64,000 nucleotides of DNA from Desulfovibrio sp. A2 (GTDB lineage Bacteria; Desulfobacterota; Desulfovibrionia; Desulfovibrionales; Desulfovibrionaceae): positions 62,001 through 126,000 of the forward strand of contig NZ_AGFG01000034.1 of the NCBI RefSeq assembly GCF_000226255.1. Direction: 5' to 3'. Each line of letters begins with the position of its first letter. Positions within the stretch are counted from its first letter, which is position 1. The notes beneath the pieces are model-generated. The model did no database searches. It was not told the DNA's origin and saw only the letters and a program-made list of their open reading frames with translations. This document shows, piece after piece, positions 44,538-52,799 of the stretch. Made by a program: the position numbers and the translations under genes.

Positions 44538-44986
44538 GATGGGCTCCCATGTCGAAGGGGAAGGCGGAACACGGCCCGTGGGCCAGGCCGCTCCATGCGG
44601 CCCTTCGGTTCCACCGTCACCCTCTAGCGCGACATGGGTGCCCCGGCAAGGGCAATGATGCCCCATCCGGCCCGTGCCTCACGCCCCCCCACGATGCCCC
44701 GCCACCGGGAAACGACGAAGGGCGCTCCCCGATGGAGCGCCCCCGTGTCGTGCCTGTGAAGGAGAAGGCATGGCGAAGTCTGCATGCGCCGCGCGGGCGG
44801 CATCCACGGCCCATTGGCCCCGGCATTCACCCCCGGAGGGGGAATCCCCGTATGGCTGGCAGGCCGGCGGGCACGCCGTGTGAAATCGATCCGGCGCGTT
44901 CCGCCCGCCGCCCGCGCGGCGCGTCAAGTCATCCGTCGGATGACGTGGGCCGTCGCCGGCCCCCGCCATCCATTTATCATCCCCGC
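44538..44986. other. Intergenic region between lysE-type gene and nrfA with two inverted repeats
   Basis: No supportable gene. The hairpin GGGCGCTCC/GGAGCGCCC at 44720-44743 may be a terminator for the nrf operon. A perfect 17-bp palindrome, GTCATCCG-T-CGGATGAC, lies at 44928-44944, 43 bp beyond the nrfA stop. Its two-fold symmetry looks like a protein site or short hairpin. Confidence 0.5.
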
Positions 44987-46573
44987 TTACTGGGCGGCGG
45001 AAACCAGCTTCTTCTGACCGTCCCACACCTTGTCGGCCTTGGGCAGCGTGGGCAGGTACTTGAACCACTGGTGCGTCTTCATGTGCTCGGGGTCCTGTTG
45101 CAGCTTGCGGCTGTGCTTCAGGATGGGCGGCACGATCTTGTGGATGTCGCCCGCGAGGTCCTTGGCGATGGCGAAGCCGGTGGCCTCGCTGGCCAGGTCC
45201 ACGGCCTGCTGGCTGTACTGCTGCGAAGAGGCCAGCGTATCCAGCGCCTTGGCCGGGTTGTGGAAGCCCACGCTGTTCTCGGCGGACACGTAATCCCAGA
45301 AGAACTGGCCCTTGCGCACCATGTCGCGCGCCTGGATCATCAGGTCGTCATAGTTGGCGGGCTTGGCCCCCTGGAATTCCGAGGCCAGGCGCACGGCCTC
45401 GTGCGCCTTCACCGACAGGTCCTGGGCCTTCAGCAGCTGGTCGTAGGTCTTCTGCTGGCTGAACAGCACGCGCGAGCGCAGGTAGTCGGGGCTCTTGTCC
45501 GAATGGCACTGGCGGCAGGCGCGCAGGTCCGGATCCTTGAGGGGCGAGGTCCACCAGTGGCCCGAGATCTTCTTCTTGTCGTCGGTGCGGGTGTAGCCCA
45601 TGTGGCAATCGGCGCACGAAACGCCCGCCGCGCCGTGCACGCCGTTCTGCCACATTTCGTATTCGGGGTGCTGGGCCTTCAGCATGGGGGTCTTGGACAC
45701 CGGGTGCACCCAGTCCACGAAGTTGCCCTCGAAGCCCTTGGCCTGCGAGTTTCCGTGGCTCTTGTAGTAGGTGTACATCTGCTGCGGGTCGTAGCCTTCG
45801 CCCCACGGGAACACCGGCTTCTTGGCCGGGCCGAATTCCTTGTCCTGGAAGTAGTATTCCACGTGGCACTGGCCGCAGACCAGCGAACGCTTGTCGTTGC
45901 GCGAAAGCTTGTCCCAATCCTTGCCCTGCGCCTTCAGTTGGTCCTTCAGCGGTTCGCTGTACAGGCGCAGTTCCATGGTCTGCGGGTCGTGGCAGTTGGC
46001 GCAGCCGATGGTCTCGTCCTTCATGTCGATCTTGTCGCGGAACTCGTTGACGTCCTTGGCCCAGAAGTCGTCGCCGTACTGCTTCACCCAGCCCATCATC
46101 TTGGGGGTCTTGCAGTTCCAGCAGGTGGCGGGCAGGCCGCCCTTCTCGGCATAGGTGTTGATGCGGTCGATGTGCAGGAAGTCTTCCAGCGCCTTGGTAT
46201 GCCCGCGCGCGTTGCGGTACTCGTAGCTGAACGGGTAGCCCAGCCACAGGTTCTTCAGGTACGGCTGAGCGTTCTTGTAGCCCTCGGGCAGGGGGCTGAC
46301 GTTGTCGTTCTTGTTGAACGGCACCGAGCCGTTGAACTCGGTCATCACGGTGCTTTCGTCGTTGCGTTCGTAACTGGCGGCCTGCTGCGGAAATTCCTTC
46401 TTGAACGCGCTGTTGCGGGTCTCGTCCGCCGCCAGCTTGGTCTTGAACACCGGAGTCTTCAGATCCGACACGTCGGAACAGCCCGACAGGATGAACGGAA
46501 CGAGCGAAACGGCAAGCAGCAGGGCCCCCCTTCGGGCCATGCCGCACGCCTTGCGAAGCGACAGCTTATCCAT
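44987..46573 (-). CDS. nrfA: Ammonia-forming cytochrome c nitrite reductase NrfA
   Basis: NrfA reduces nitrite to ammonia with six electrons at the periplasmic side. The 528-residue protein carries a lipobox (LSGC, C32), consistent with membrane attachment beside NrfH. It has five heme motifs: the active-site CWNCK (151-155, Lys as heme ligand), then CANCH (191), CGQCH (233), CADCH (320) and CRQCH (353). It overlaps nrfH by eight bases, so the two are translationally coupled. Regulation is probably through the divergent sigma-54 system. In sulfate reducers the enzyme protects against nitrite that would poison dissimilatory sulfite reductase. Confidence 0.98.
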   Translation of the reverse strand: MDKLSLRKACGMARRGALLLAVSLVPFILSGCSDVSDLKTPVFKTKLAADETRNSAFKKEFPQQAASYERNDESTVMTEFNGSVPFNKNDNVSPLPEGYKNAQPYLKNLWLGYPFSYEYRNARGHTKALEDFLHIDRINTYAEKGGLPATCWNCKTPKMMGWVKQYGDDFWAKDVNEFRDKIDMKDETIGCANCHDPQTMELRLYSEPLKDQLKAQGKDWDKLSRNDKRSLVCGQCHVEYYFQDKEFGPAKKPVFPWGEGYDPQQMYTYYKSHGNSQAKGFEGNFVDWVHPVSKTPMLKAQHPEYEMWQNGVHGAAGVSCADCHMGYTRTDDKKKISGHWWTSPLKDPDLRACRQCHSDKSPDYLRSRVLFSQQKTYDQLLKAQDLSVKAHEAVRLASEFQGAKPANYDDLMIQARDMVRKGQFFWDYVSAENSVGFHNPAKALDTLASSQQYSQQAVDLASEATGFAIAKDLAGDIHKIVPPILKHSRKLQQDPEHMKTHQWFKYLPTLPKADKVWDGQKKLVSAAQ

Positions 46574-47045
46574 CGGCGACCTTCCTTGTGCTGATCGGCG
46601 TCATGCGCATGTGCTGGACATTGCGGTGGCAGTCCACGCAATAGGGTTTGGAATCCATGCTGGCCACCTGCGTGTTGGTCATGGTGTGACATGCCTTGCA
46701 GTTGGCGTTGACCACGTCCTTGGTGGACTGGCCCGAATGGATCACGTCGTCCGGCCTGCCCAGCGTGTTCATGTACACGTCCTTGGCCCCCGCCACCGCC
46801 TTGAAGGGCAGCTTGGCGGCCAGGTTTTGCGGAGCGTGGCACTCGTTGCAGGCAAGCTTGGCATGGGTGGACGCCTTGTGGGTCAGCGCCGCCTCCTGCA
46901 TGATGTGACAGCTCGCGCAGAACGGACGCCGGTCCGTGACCTTCATCCCGAAGCCCGCCCCCGCCGCCAGCACGACCCCAAGGGTCGCCCCGACGACGAT
47001 GAGCCGCAGCCCGGTGCGTCCGTTGCGAGGTGCTTCCTCTGACAT
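46566..47045 (-). CDS. nrfH: Cytochrome c nitrite reductase small subunit NrfH
   Basis: NrfH is the membrane quinol dehydrogenase that feeds NrfA. The ATG at 47045 follows AAGGAGG and gives 159 residues. One membrane helix (about 12-33) anchors a NapC/NirT-type tetraheme domain with CASCH (43), CNECH (66), CKACH (116) and CVDCH (136). The gene leads the nrfHA operon. A candidate sigma-54 promoter lies about 130 bp upstream. Confidence 0.97.
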   Translation of the reverse strand: MSEEAPRNGRTGLRLIVVGATLGVVLAAGAGFGMKVTDRRPFCASCHIMQEAALTHKASTHAKLACNECHAPQNLAAKLPFKAVAGAKDVYMNTLGRPDDVIHSGQSTKDVVNANCKACHTMTNTQVASMDSKPYCVDCHRNVQHMRMTPISTRKVADG

Positions 47046-47172
47046 TTCCGCCTCCTTGCTGTGGAGCGCGCCCGCCCCGCCGCGCGCGGCCGGGGGTTCG
47101 CCTCTCCGGGTGCATCCGTGCCCGCGCCCGTTCAGCCCGACGGGTGCGCACGGCACATGGTAGGGCACAGTC

Positions 47173-47188
47173 TTCAAGACCCGTGCCG
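47173..47188 (-). promoter_or_regulatory. Candidate sigma-54 promoter for nrfHA
   Basis: The minus strand reads CGGCACGGGTCTTGAA, against the consensus TGGCACG-N4-TTGCW. The -24 GG is present, while the -12 GC is changed to GA. The position, about 130 bp before nrfH and facing it, and the adjacent sigma-54 activator support the call. Confidence 0.5.
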
Positions 47189-47282
47189 TTGCGTGAAATC
47201 CCGCACATTCTTTCGTTCAAAAATAATTACAGCGAGTTGTCACATGTCCCATAATCGCCTGGCGGTGGTTTGGGCCTTGTGC

Positions 47283-47339
47283 TTGTCAGATAAACATGAC
47301 AATCAGACAGAAAAATCTGACCGAGTCAGCCTTTTCAGA
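47283..47339. promoter_or_regulatory. Cluster of TCAGA inverted repeats in the nrf divergent region
   Basis: TTGTCA-N8-TGACAA (47283-47302) is followed by TCAGA-N8-TCTGA (47303-47320). GTCAGAT (47285-47291) and ATCTGAC (47315-47321) also form a perfect inverted pair, and a further TCAGA occurs at 47335-47339. The cluster lies about 100-150 bp upstream of the nrfHA sigma-54 site, the usual distance for an enhancer, and just before the kinase gene. Confidence 0.5.
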
Positions 47340-47354
47340 CAAGGGGAATGCCCC

Positions 47355-50282
47355 ATGACACAACCTGCGAACACCCCGGCGGGCGGCCCCGGAAAAAGCC
47401 TGCGGGCGCGGCTGCGCCGCAAGCGGCCCACCCTGCGCTGGAACATCCAGACCTTCATCGTCCCCGCGGTGCTGGTGGCCCTGTGGGGCGTGCTGCTGCT
47501 GGCCCTGTACCAGTGGAACGCCCGCAACGAGGCGGCCCACGTGCGCGAACTGGCGCTGCTGCAGGCTCGGGCGTTCTTTTCGCAGATCGTCTCCACCAGG
47601 GCCTGGAACGCGGCCCACGGGGGGGTGTTCGTCCTGTCCAGCGACCTGGGCCAGCCCAACCCGTGGCTGCCGCCCGACGAACGCACCCTGCTGGCCGCCG
47701 ACGGCACCATGCTCACGCGCATGAACCCCGCCTACATGACCCGGCAGATCTCGGAATTCCTCACCTCCAGCCAGGGCGTGAGCTTTCGCATCACCAGCCT
47801 GCACCCCTTGCGGCCCGAAAATGGGGCGGATGCGTGGGAAACCGAATCGCTGCGGGCCTTTGGCAGGGGCGAGCGGGAAACCTTCACCCTGGTGCAGGCC
47901 CATGACGACGCCGGGCTCGACGCCGTTGCGGTCCCGGTCCACGCCGAGACGCGGCACGGCCCCAGCTTCCGCTACATGGCCCCGCTCATGGCCGACCAGT
48001 CGTGCCTGGGCTGCCATCGCACCGCCGACGACACCGTGGGCGGGCTGCGCGGGGGCATCAGCGTTTCCATCGCGGCCACGCCGCTGCTGGCCCTGGAACG
48101 CCAGCGCCTGGATCAGATGGGCCTGGCCTACGCCATCATCGGGGTGGTGGGACTGCTGGGCATCGGCGGGGCGTCGTTGCAGGTAAGCCGCAAGAAGGCC
48201 CTGGCCGAGGCGGCCAACCGCATGAAAAGCGCCTTTCTGGCCAACATGAGCCACGACATGCGCACTCCGCTCACCGGCATCATCGGCATGGCGGAACTGC
48301 TGTCCGGCTTCCAGCCGGAGGCCGCCACCGACCGGGCCGACAGTCCCCCCAATCAGGGGAAGCCGGGCGGACAGGGGAAGCCGGACGGACAGGGAACACC
48401 GGCTGCGACAACGCTGGGAGAAGAGGGGGCCGCCCCGCCGCTGGAACGCCGCGCCCGCTACAACGAATATCTTGGTCAGTTGCGCTGCGCCGCCGCGAAT
48501 CTTCTGGAAATCGTCAACGACATCACGGACTTCTCCTGCCTGGAATCGGGCCGCATGCGCCTTGCGCCGCGCACCTTCCGGTTGCGCCCCTCGCTGGAGG
48601 CGTGTCTGGGGCTGTTCCGCTTCGCGGGCGAGCGCAAGGGGCTTTCGCTGTCGCTGCACGTGGCCGAAAACGTGCCCGACGCGCTGTTGGGCGACGACTT
48701 CCGGCTGCGCCAGGCCTTGGGAAACCTTATCGGCAACGCGGTGAAGTTCACCCGCGAAGGGGGCATCGCCGTGGTGGTGAACCGCGTGCCCGCCCCCACC
48801 GGGTCGGCGGCCCTGTCCGGGGCGGCGGCTCCCGCCGGAACGGGCGGACGCGGCGTGCTGTTGCGCTTCGCCGTGGTGGACACGGGCGTGGGCATCCCGC
48901 CGGAACAACAGGAATCGATCTTCGAGAGCTTCGTGCAGGGCGAGGCGGCCAGCGCCCTGTGCCTTGGCGGCACCGGCCTTGGGCTTGCCATCTCGCGCGA
49001 GATCGCGCGGATGCTGGACGGCGACATCGGCGTGTCCAGCACGCCCGGCCAGGGCAGCGAGTTCTGGTTCACCGCCTGCTTCGACGTGGCGGGTCCGTTC
49101 GTCAAGGACGACGTCCCCACCGCCTGCGACGCGACGCAGGCCGCCTGGCCTGCCGGACCTGCCACTCCTTCCGCCCCGTCCACCCTTTTCGGGCACCGCG
49201 TCGATGCTCGACGCTCCGCCCCCCACCCCCCGCTCCGGCTGCTGGTGGCCGACGACAACCCCGTGAACCGCCTGTTCATGCAGGACGTGCTGCGCAGCGC
49301 CGGGCACGAGGTGGCCGTGGCCGAAGACGGCGTGCAGGCCCTGCGCCTGCTGGAGGAAATCCGTCCGGACATGGCCCTGCTTGACGTGCGCATGCCCGGT
49401 TGTGATGGCACCGAGGTGGTGCGCCGCCTGCGCGCGGGCCAGGTGTCCGGCGTACCGGCAGACCTGCCGGTGCTGGCCGTCACCGCATCGGCCGTGGGCC
49501 GGGAAAGCGCCGCCCTGCTTGGCGAGGGCATGACCGGCTGCGTGTGCAAGCCGCTGACGGCGGCCATGCTGCTGGCGGCCGTGGCCGACGCCGCCGCCGG
49601 GGGCACGCCGCTGGAATGTCCCGGCACCGGCGGCTACGCGGACGACATGCACCACTGGCGCGATGGAGACGCCGGGGTCAGGCCCGTCACCGGGGCCGCT
49701 CCGGCAAGCCCCACCCGGCAACCCGCGCATCCGCCGTCCAGCCCGCTTGGCCAGTTCGGCCAGGCTGTTCCGCCTGCATCGTCTGCTCCGTCTGCTCCGT
49801 CCCCTCCGTCTGGCCCCCCGCCCGACCCAGCGACTTCGGACTCTGCATCAACAGATATCATGGACGAGGCCGCCGCCCTGGATGCCCTGGGCGGCAACCG
49901 CCCCCTGTTCGTGAAGCTGTGCCAGGCCTTTCTGGACGAGGTGGCGACGCGGCGCGCCGCACTGGTGGATGCCGTGCAAGGCGGACGGCGGCAGGATGCC
50001 CTGCGCGAGGCGCATGCCCTGCGCAACTCGGCGGGCATGCTGCGGCTCTCGGCCCTGCACGGGCTGTGCGACGCCATGGAGGCCGAGGCGGGCCGCGCCG
50101 CGCCGGAAGGCGATGCGGGTTCCGCCGCCACCGCCGGGCCATCGGCCAACCCTCTGGCCGACCTGCTGGCGCACCTGCTGCCGGTGCTGGACGCCGGGGT
50201 GGCCCGCGTACGCACCGTCACCACGGGCGCGACCGACACCGCAACGCCGGGAACCGCCCCGGCGAAGGAGACACACCGCTGA
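47355..50282 (+). CDS. Hybrid histidine kinase with periplasmic heme-motif (DUF3365) sensor
   Basis: The ATG at 47355 gives 975 residues. Membrane helices at about 33-53 and 254-276 bracket a periplasmic DUF3365/Tll0287-type domain carrying a CxxCH heme c motif (CLGCH, 217-221). Then follow HisKA (H300 in SHDMRTPL), HATPase_c (GNAVKFT, DTGVGIP, GTGLGL), a receiver (phosphoacceptor D677 in LLDVRMPG) and a C-terminal HPt domain (H887 in REAHALRNS). Pro/Ser-rich linkers join the last domains. Its stop overlaps the start of a sigma-54 regulator, and it is divergent from nrfHA. It probably senses nitrite, NO or redox state by heme and corresponds to the DVU0622-DVU0621 arrangement known for nrf control in D. 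vulgaris (from memory). Confidence 0.92.
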   Translation: MTQPANTPAGGPGKSLRARLRRKRPTLRWNIQTFIVPAVLVALWGVLLLALYQWNARNEAAHVRELALLQARAFFSQIVSTRAWNAAHGGVFVLSSDLGQPNPWLPPDERTLLAADGTMLTRMNPAYMTRQISEFLTSSQGVSFRITSLHPLRPENGADAWETESLRAFGRGERETFTLVQAHDDAGLDAVAVPVHAETRHGPSFRYMAPLMADQSCLGCHRTADDTVGGLRGGISVSIAATPLLALERQRLDQMGLAYAIIGVVGLLGIGGASLQVSRKKALAEAANRMKSAFLANMSHDMRTPLTGIIGMAELLSGFQPEAATDRADSPPNQGKPGGQGKPDGQGTPAATTLGEEGAAPPLERRARYNEYLGQLRCAAANLLEIVNDITDFSCLESGRMRLAPRTFRLRPSLEACLGLFRFAGERKGLSLSLHVAENVPDALLGDDFRLRQALGNLIGNAVKFTREGGIAVVVNRVPAPTGSAALSGAAAPAGTGGRGVLLRFAVVDTGVGIPPEQQESIFESFVQGEAASALCLGGTGLGLAISREIARMLDGDIGVSSTPGQGSEFWFTACFDVAGPFVKDDVPTACDATQAAWPAGPATPSAPSTLFGHRVDARRSAPHPPLRLLVADDNPVNRLFMQDVLRSAGHEVAVAEDGVQALRLLEEIRPDMALLDVRMPGCDGTEVVRRLRAGQVSGVPADLPVLAVTASAVGRESAALLGEGMTGCVCKPLTAAMLLAAVADAAAGGTPLECPGTGGYADDMHHWRDGDAGVRPVTGAAPASPTRQPAHPPSSPLGQFGQAVPPASSAPSAPSPPSGPPPDPATSDSASTDIMDEAAALDALGGNRPLFVKLCQAFLDEVATRRAALVDAVQGGRRQDALREAHALRNSAGMLRLSALHGLCDAMEAEAGRAAPEGDAGSAATAGPSANPLADLLAHLLPVLDAGVARVRTVTTGATDTATPGTAPAKETHR

Positions 50283-51973
50283 TGGCCCGCATACTGGTGG
50301 TGGACGACGAGGCCATGGTGCGCACCATGCTGCGCGAGGTGGCCGTGGGCATGGGGCACGAAGCCCTCACCGCCGCCACCCTGGAGGAAGGATTGCGCCT
50401 TGCCGTCTCCGGCGAACCGGACGTGGTCTACCTGGACGTGCTGCTGCCCGACGGCAACGGCCTGGCCCACGTGACCACCTTCGGCCGCCTGCCGTGCGCC
50501 CCGGAGATCATCGTAGTCACCGGCTTCGGCGACGCCGACGGCGCGGAAACCGCCTTGCGCCACGGGGTGTGGGAATACCTGCAAAAACCCCTGCGCGTGC
50601 AGGACATCACCCTTTCGCTGACGCGCGTGCTGGCCTACCGCGGCGGCAGAAGCAGGCGCGGGGCCAATGGAGGCAACGGCGGCGCGGCGCACGGCATGCC
50701 GGGCAGGGGTGACGTTCGGGCCACGGAGGCCCTGGCTGCGCCGCCCCCCCCGACGCTGTACCGCGAGGGCATCGTGGGTTCCAGCCCCGCCCTCGTCGCC
50801 GCGCTGGACCTGATGGCCGAGGCGGCGGCCAGTTCCGTCAACGTGCTGGTGCTGGGCGAAACCGGCACCGGCAAGGAACTGTTCGCGCGCGCCGTGCACC
50901 ACAACAGCGCGCGCGCCGCCGGTCCCTTCGTGACCCTGGACTGCGCCTCGCTGACCGAGAACCTGGTGGAAAGCCAGCTCTTCGGCCATGTGCGAGGGGC
51001 CTTCACCGGCGCGGACCGCAGCCGCGAGGGATTGCTGCGCCTGGCCCACGGGGGCACGCTGTTCCTGGACGAAATCGGCGATCTGCCCCTGTCCATCCAG
51101 GGGGCCTTTCTGCGGGCGCTGGAGTTGCGGCGCTTTCGCCCGGTGGGGGCCAGCAAGGAGGTGGAGAGCGATTTCCGCCTGGTGGCCGCCACCAACAAGG
51201 ACCTGCACGAAATGGTGCGGCTGGACATGTTCCGCAGCGACCTGCTGTACCGGCTGCGCGGCCTGACCATCCCCCTGCCCCCGCTGCGCGAGCGCACGGA
51301 AGACGCGCCCGACCTGTGCCGCTGGGCGGCGGACCGCTTCTGCGAGCGGCACGACCTGCCGCCCAAGCATCCGGCCGAAGACTTTCTGGAGACCGTGGCC
51401 AGCTACCCGTGGCCGGGCAACGTGCGTGAACTGGTGCACGCCGTGGAGCGCGCCTGCGCCGCCGCGCGCGATGAACCCACCCTGTACGCGCGGCAACTGC
51501 CCACGGAAATCCGGGTGCGGGTGGCCCGCGACAGGATGGACGGGCACGGCGCGGCCACGCCGCTGCGGCAACCCGGCCCCATGCCCCAGGCCCCCACGGC
51601 CATGGGGGGTGACGCGCGGCCCTCGGCCGCACGGGCTGCCGCCGGGGGGACGGTGATGGCCCGGAGTGTCCCCGCCGCCCGAGACGCATGGGATGCTCAC
51701 GGCATCACCGGCGCGCCTGCCCCGTCAGTCCCGCCCGGCGCACCCGGCACCCCCGGCGCACCCAACCCTGCCGCCTCCATGTTCACGGGCTTCGCGCCCG
51801 ATGCCGGGCCGCCCAGCCTGCGCGCCCACAAGGCCGAGGCGGAACGCGCCTACGTGGCCCACATGCTGGCCCACTGTCGCGGCGACATCCGCGAGGCGGC
51901 GCGTCTGGCCGATGTTTCGCGAGGGCACTTCTACGAGCTGCTCAAGAAACACGGCTTCGGCAAGGCCGATTGA
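50282..51973 (+). CDS. Sigma-54-dependent response regulator of the nrf system (NrfR-like)
   Basis: The ATG at 50282 overlaps the kinase stop by one base (TGATG). The 563-residue protein has a receiver (D8/D9, phosphoacceptor D52), an AAA+ domain with Walker A GETGTGKE (192-199), sigma-54 loop GAFTGA (239-244) and Walker B FLDEIGD (261-267), a long Pro/Gly/Ala-rich linker (about 425-520) and a C-terminal Fis-type HTH (about 530-560, GDIREAARLADVSRGHFYEL). A homologous regulator, NrfR, was reported to activate nrfHA under nitrite stress in D. vulgaris Hildenborough. By gene order this is its counterpart; that assignment is inference. A terminator lies about 250 bp downstream. Confidence 0.92.
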   Translation: MARILVVDDEAMVRTMLREVAVGMGHEALTAATLEEGLRLAVSGEPDVVYLDVLLPDGNGLAHVTTFGRLPCAPEIIVVTGFGDADGAETALRHGVWEYLQKPLRVQDITLSLTRVLAYRGGRSRRGANGGNGGAAHGMPGRGDVRATEALAAPPPPTLYREGIVGSSPALVAALDLMAEAAASSVNVLVLGETGTGKELFARAVHHNSARAAGPFVTLDCASLTENLVESQLFGHVRGAFTGADRSREGLLRLAHGGTLFLDEIGDLPLSIQGAFLRALELRRFRPVGASKEVESDFRLVAATNKDLHEMVRLDMFRSDLLYRLRGLTIPLPPLRERTEDAPDLCRWAADRFCERHDLPPKHPAEDFLETVASYPWPGNVRELVHAVERACAAARDEPTLYARQLPTEIRVRVARDRMDGHGAATPLRQPGPMPQAPTAMGGDARPSAARAAAGGTVMARSVPAARDAWDAHGITGAPAPSVPPGAPGTPGAPNPAASMFTGFAPDAGPPSLRAHKAEAERAYVAHMLAHCRGDIREAARLADVSRGHFYELLKKHGFGKAD

Positions 51974-52221
51974 CGGGGGCGGCCCGCTCCCCCCGCGATC
52001 TGTCGCTCGGGTCAGCCCTGCCCGGCACTGGCGTGCGAGACGGCCCGAAAGCCACGCCGACAGGCGTACCCGCCGGGCTGCCTCCCTGCCAACGCGCGCC
52101 CGCCGTCCCGTGAGCCGCCCGATGATCGCCGTTTGGCCGGACGACTTCCGCCAGCCCGACACCGCCACGCAGCCTACCCGAACTTTTTTCGCGTCCGGGC
52201 CCGGCGGCTCCAAACGCAAAG

Positions 52222-52259
52222 CCCCCCTTCCGGCGCGGAGCGGGCAACCGGAAGGGGGG
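52222..52259 (+). terminator. Terminator downstream of the NrfR-like gene
   Basis: CCCCCCTTCCGG (52222-52233) pairs with CCGGAAGGGGGG (52248-52259) around a 14-base loop. The T tail is lacking, so efficiency is uncertain. Confidence 0.55.
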
Positions 52260-52553
52260 ACAATACGGAGCCTGCCACGGGTGGGGGGAACCCGTGACGA
52301 TTGTACGTTATGCCGACCCAAGACAGGCATCCATTATTTTTGCATCTTTTTCATGAAAAGACCGGGCATGCGAAAAAAACGCGGAGCGGGAAATAATATC
52401 GCCCACCGCAATCGCAACACCGTTCGCAAGACGCGCCAGCGCATATCCATCCGGATTTCGACATGCCCTGCCACGCGCCCCGCGCCGCCACCGCAGTGCC
52501 CAGGGCCATGATTGCCTTTCCGCCCCGCCGTGCACGGCCCCTCCCCGTCCTCC

Positions 52554-52605
52554 CCGGTCGGGCGGCCCGGTCGGGCGGCCCGGCCGGGCGACCCGGTTGC
52601 GGCGC
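52554..52605. repeat. Four-copy 13-bp tandem repeat
   Basis: Two exact copies of CCGGTCGGGCGGC are followed by CCGGCCGGGCGAC and CCGGTTGCGGCGC, four head-to-tail units of 13 bp. It lies about 200 bp upstream of the TolC-type gene. Confidence 0.75.
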
Positions 52606-52670
52606 AAACGCAAAATCTTCCCGAAAAACCTGCCAGCTTTGCGACTAACCCTATTGCGCATGACGAGCGA

Positions 52671-52684
52671 AACAATGTATTGTT
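52671..52684. promoter_or_regulatory. Palindrome in the tolC-type promoter region
   Basis: AACAAT-GT-ATTGTT has perfect 6-bp arms in an AT-rich block about 115 bp before the start codon. It is a candidate operator; no regulator can be assigned. Confidence 0.4.
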
Positions 52685-52799
52685 GCGTGTAGTAGTACCG
52701 TAAAAGCGGAAAGTGTGGGCATGCCCGCACCCAGTGCAAGGTATCAATACGCGCTCTCCGATCCGCGTGCACGGTGGGGGGCCAAAGAGGAGGACTGTC

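Larger units (their letters stand above)
51974..52799. other. Long intergenic region upstream of the TolC-type gene
   Basis: About 830 bp without a supportable gene. It holds a terminator (52222-52259), a 13-bp minisatellite (52554-52605) and a palindrome (52671-52684), each listed separately. Composition falls to AT-rich around 52330-52400 and 52640-52700, the likely promoter zones of the TolC-type gene. Confidence 0.6.
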
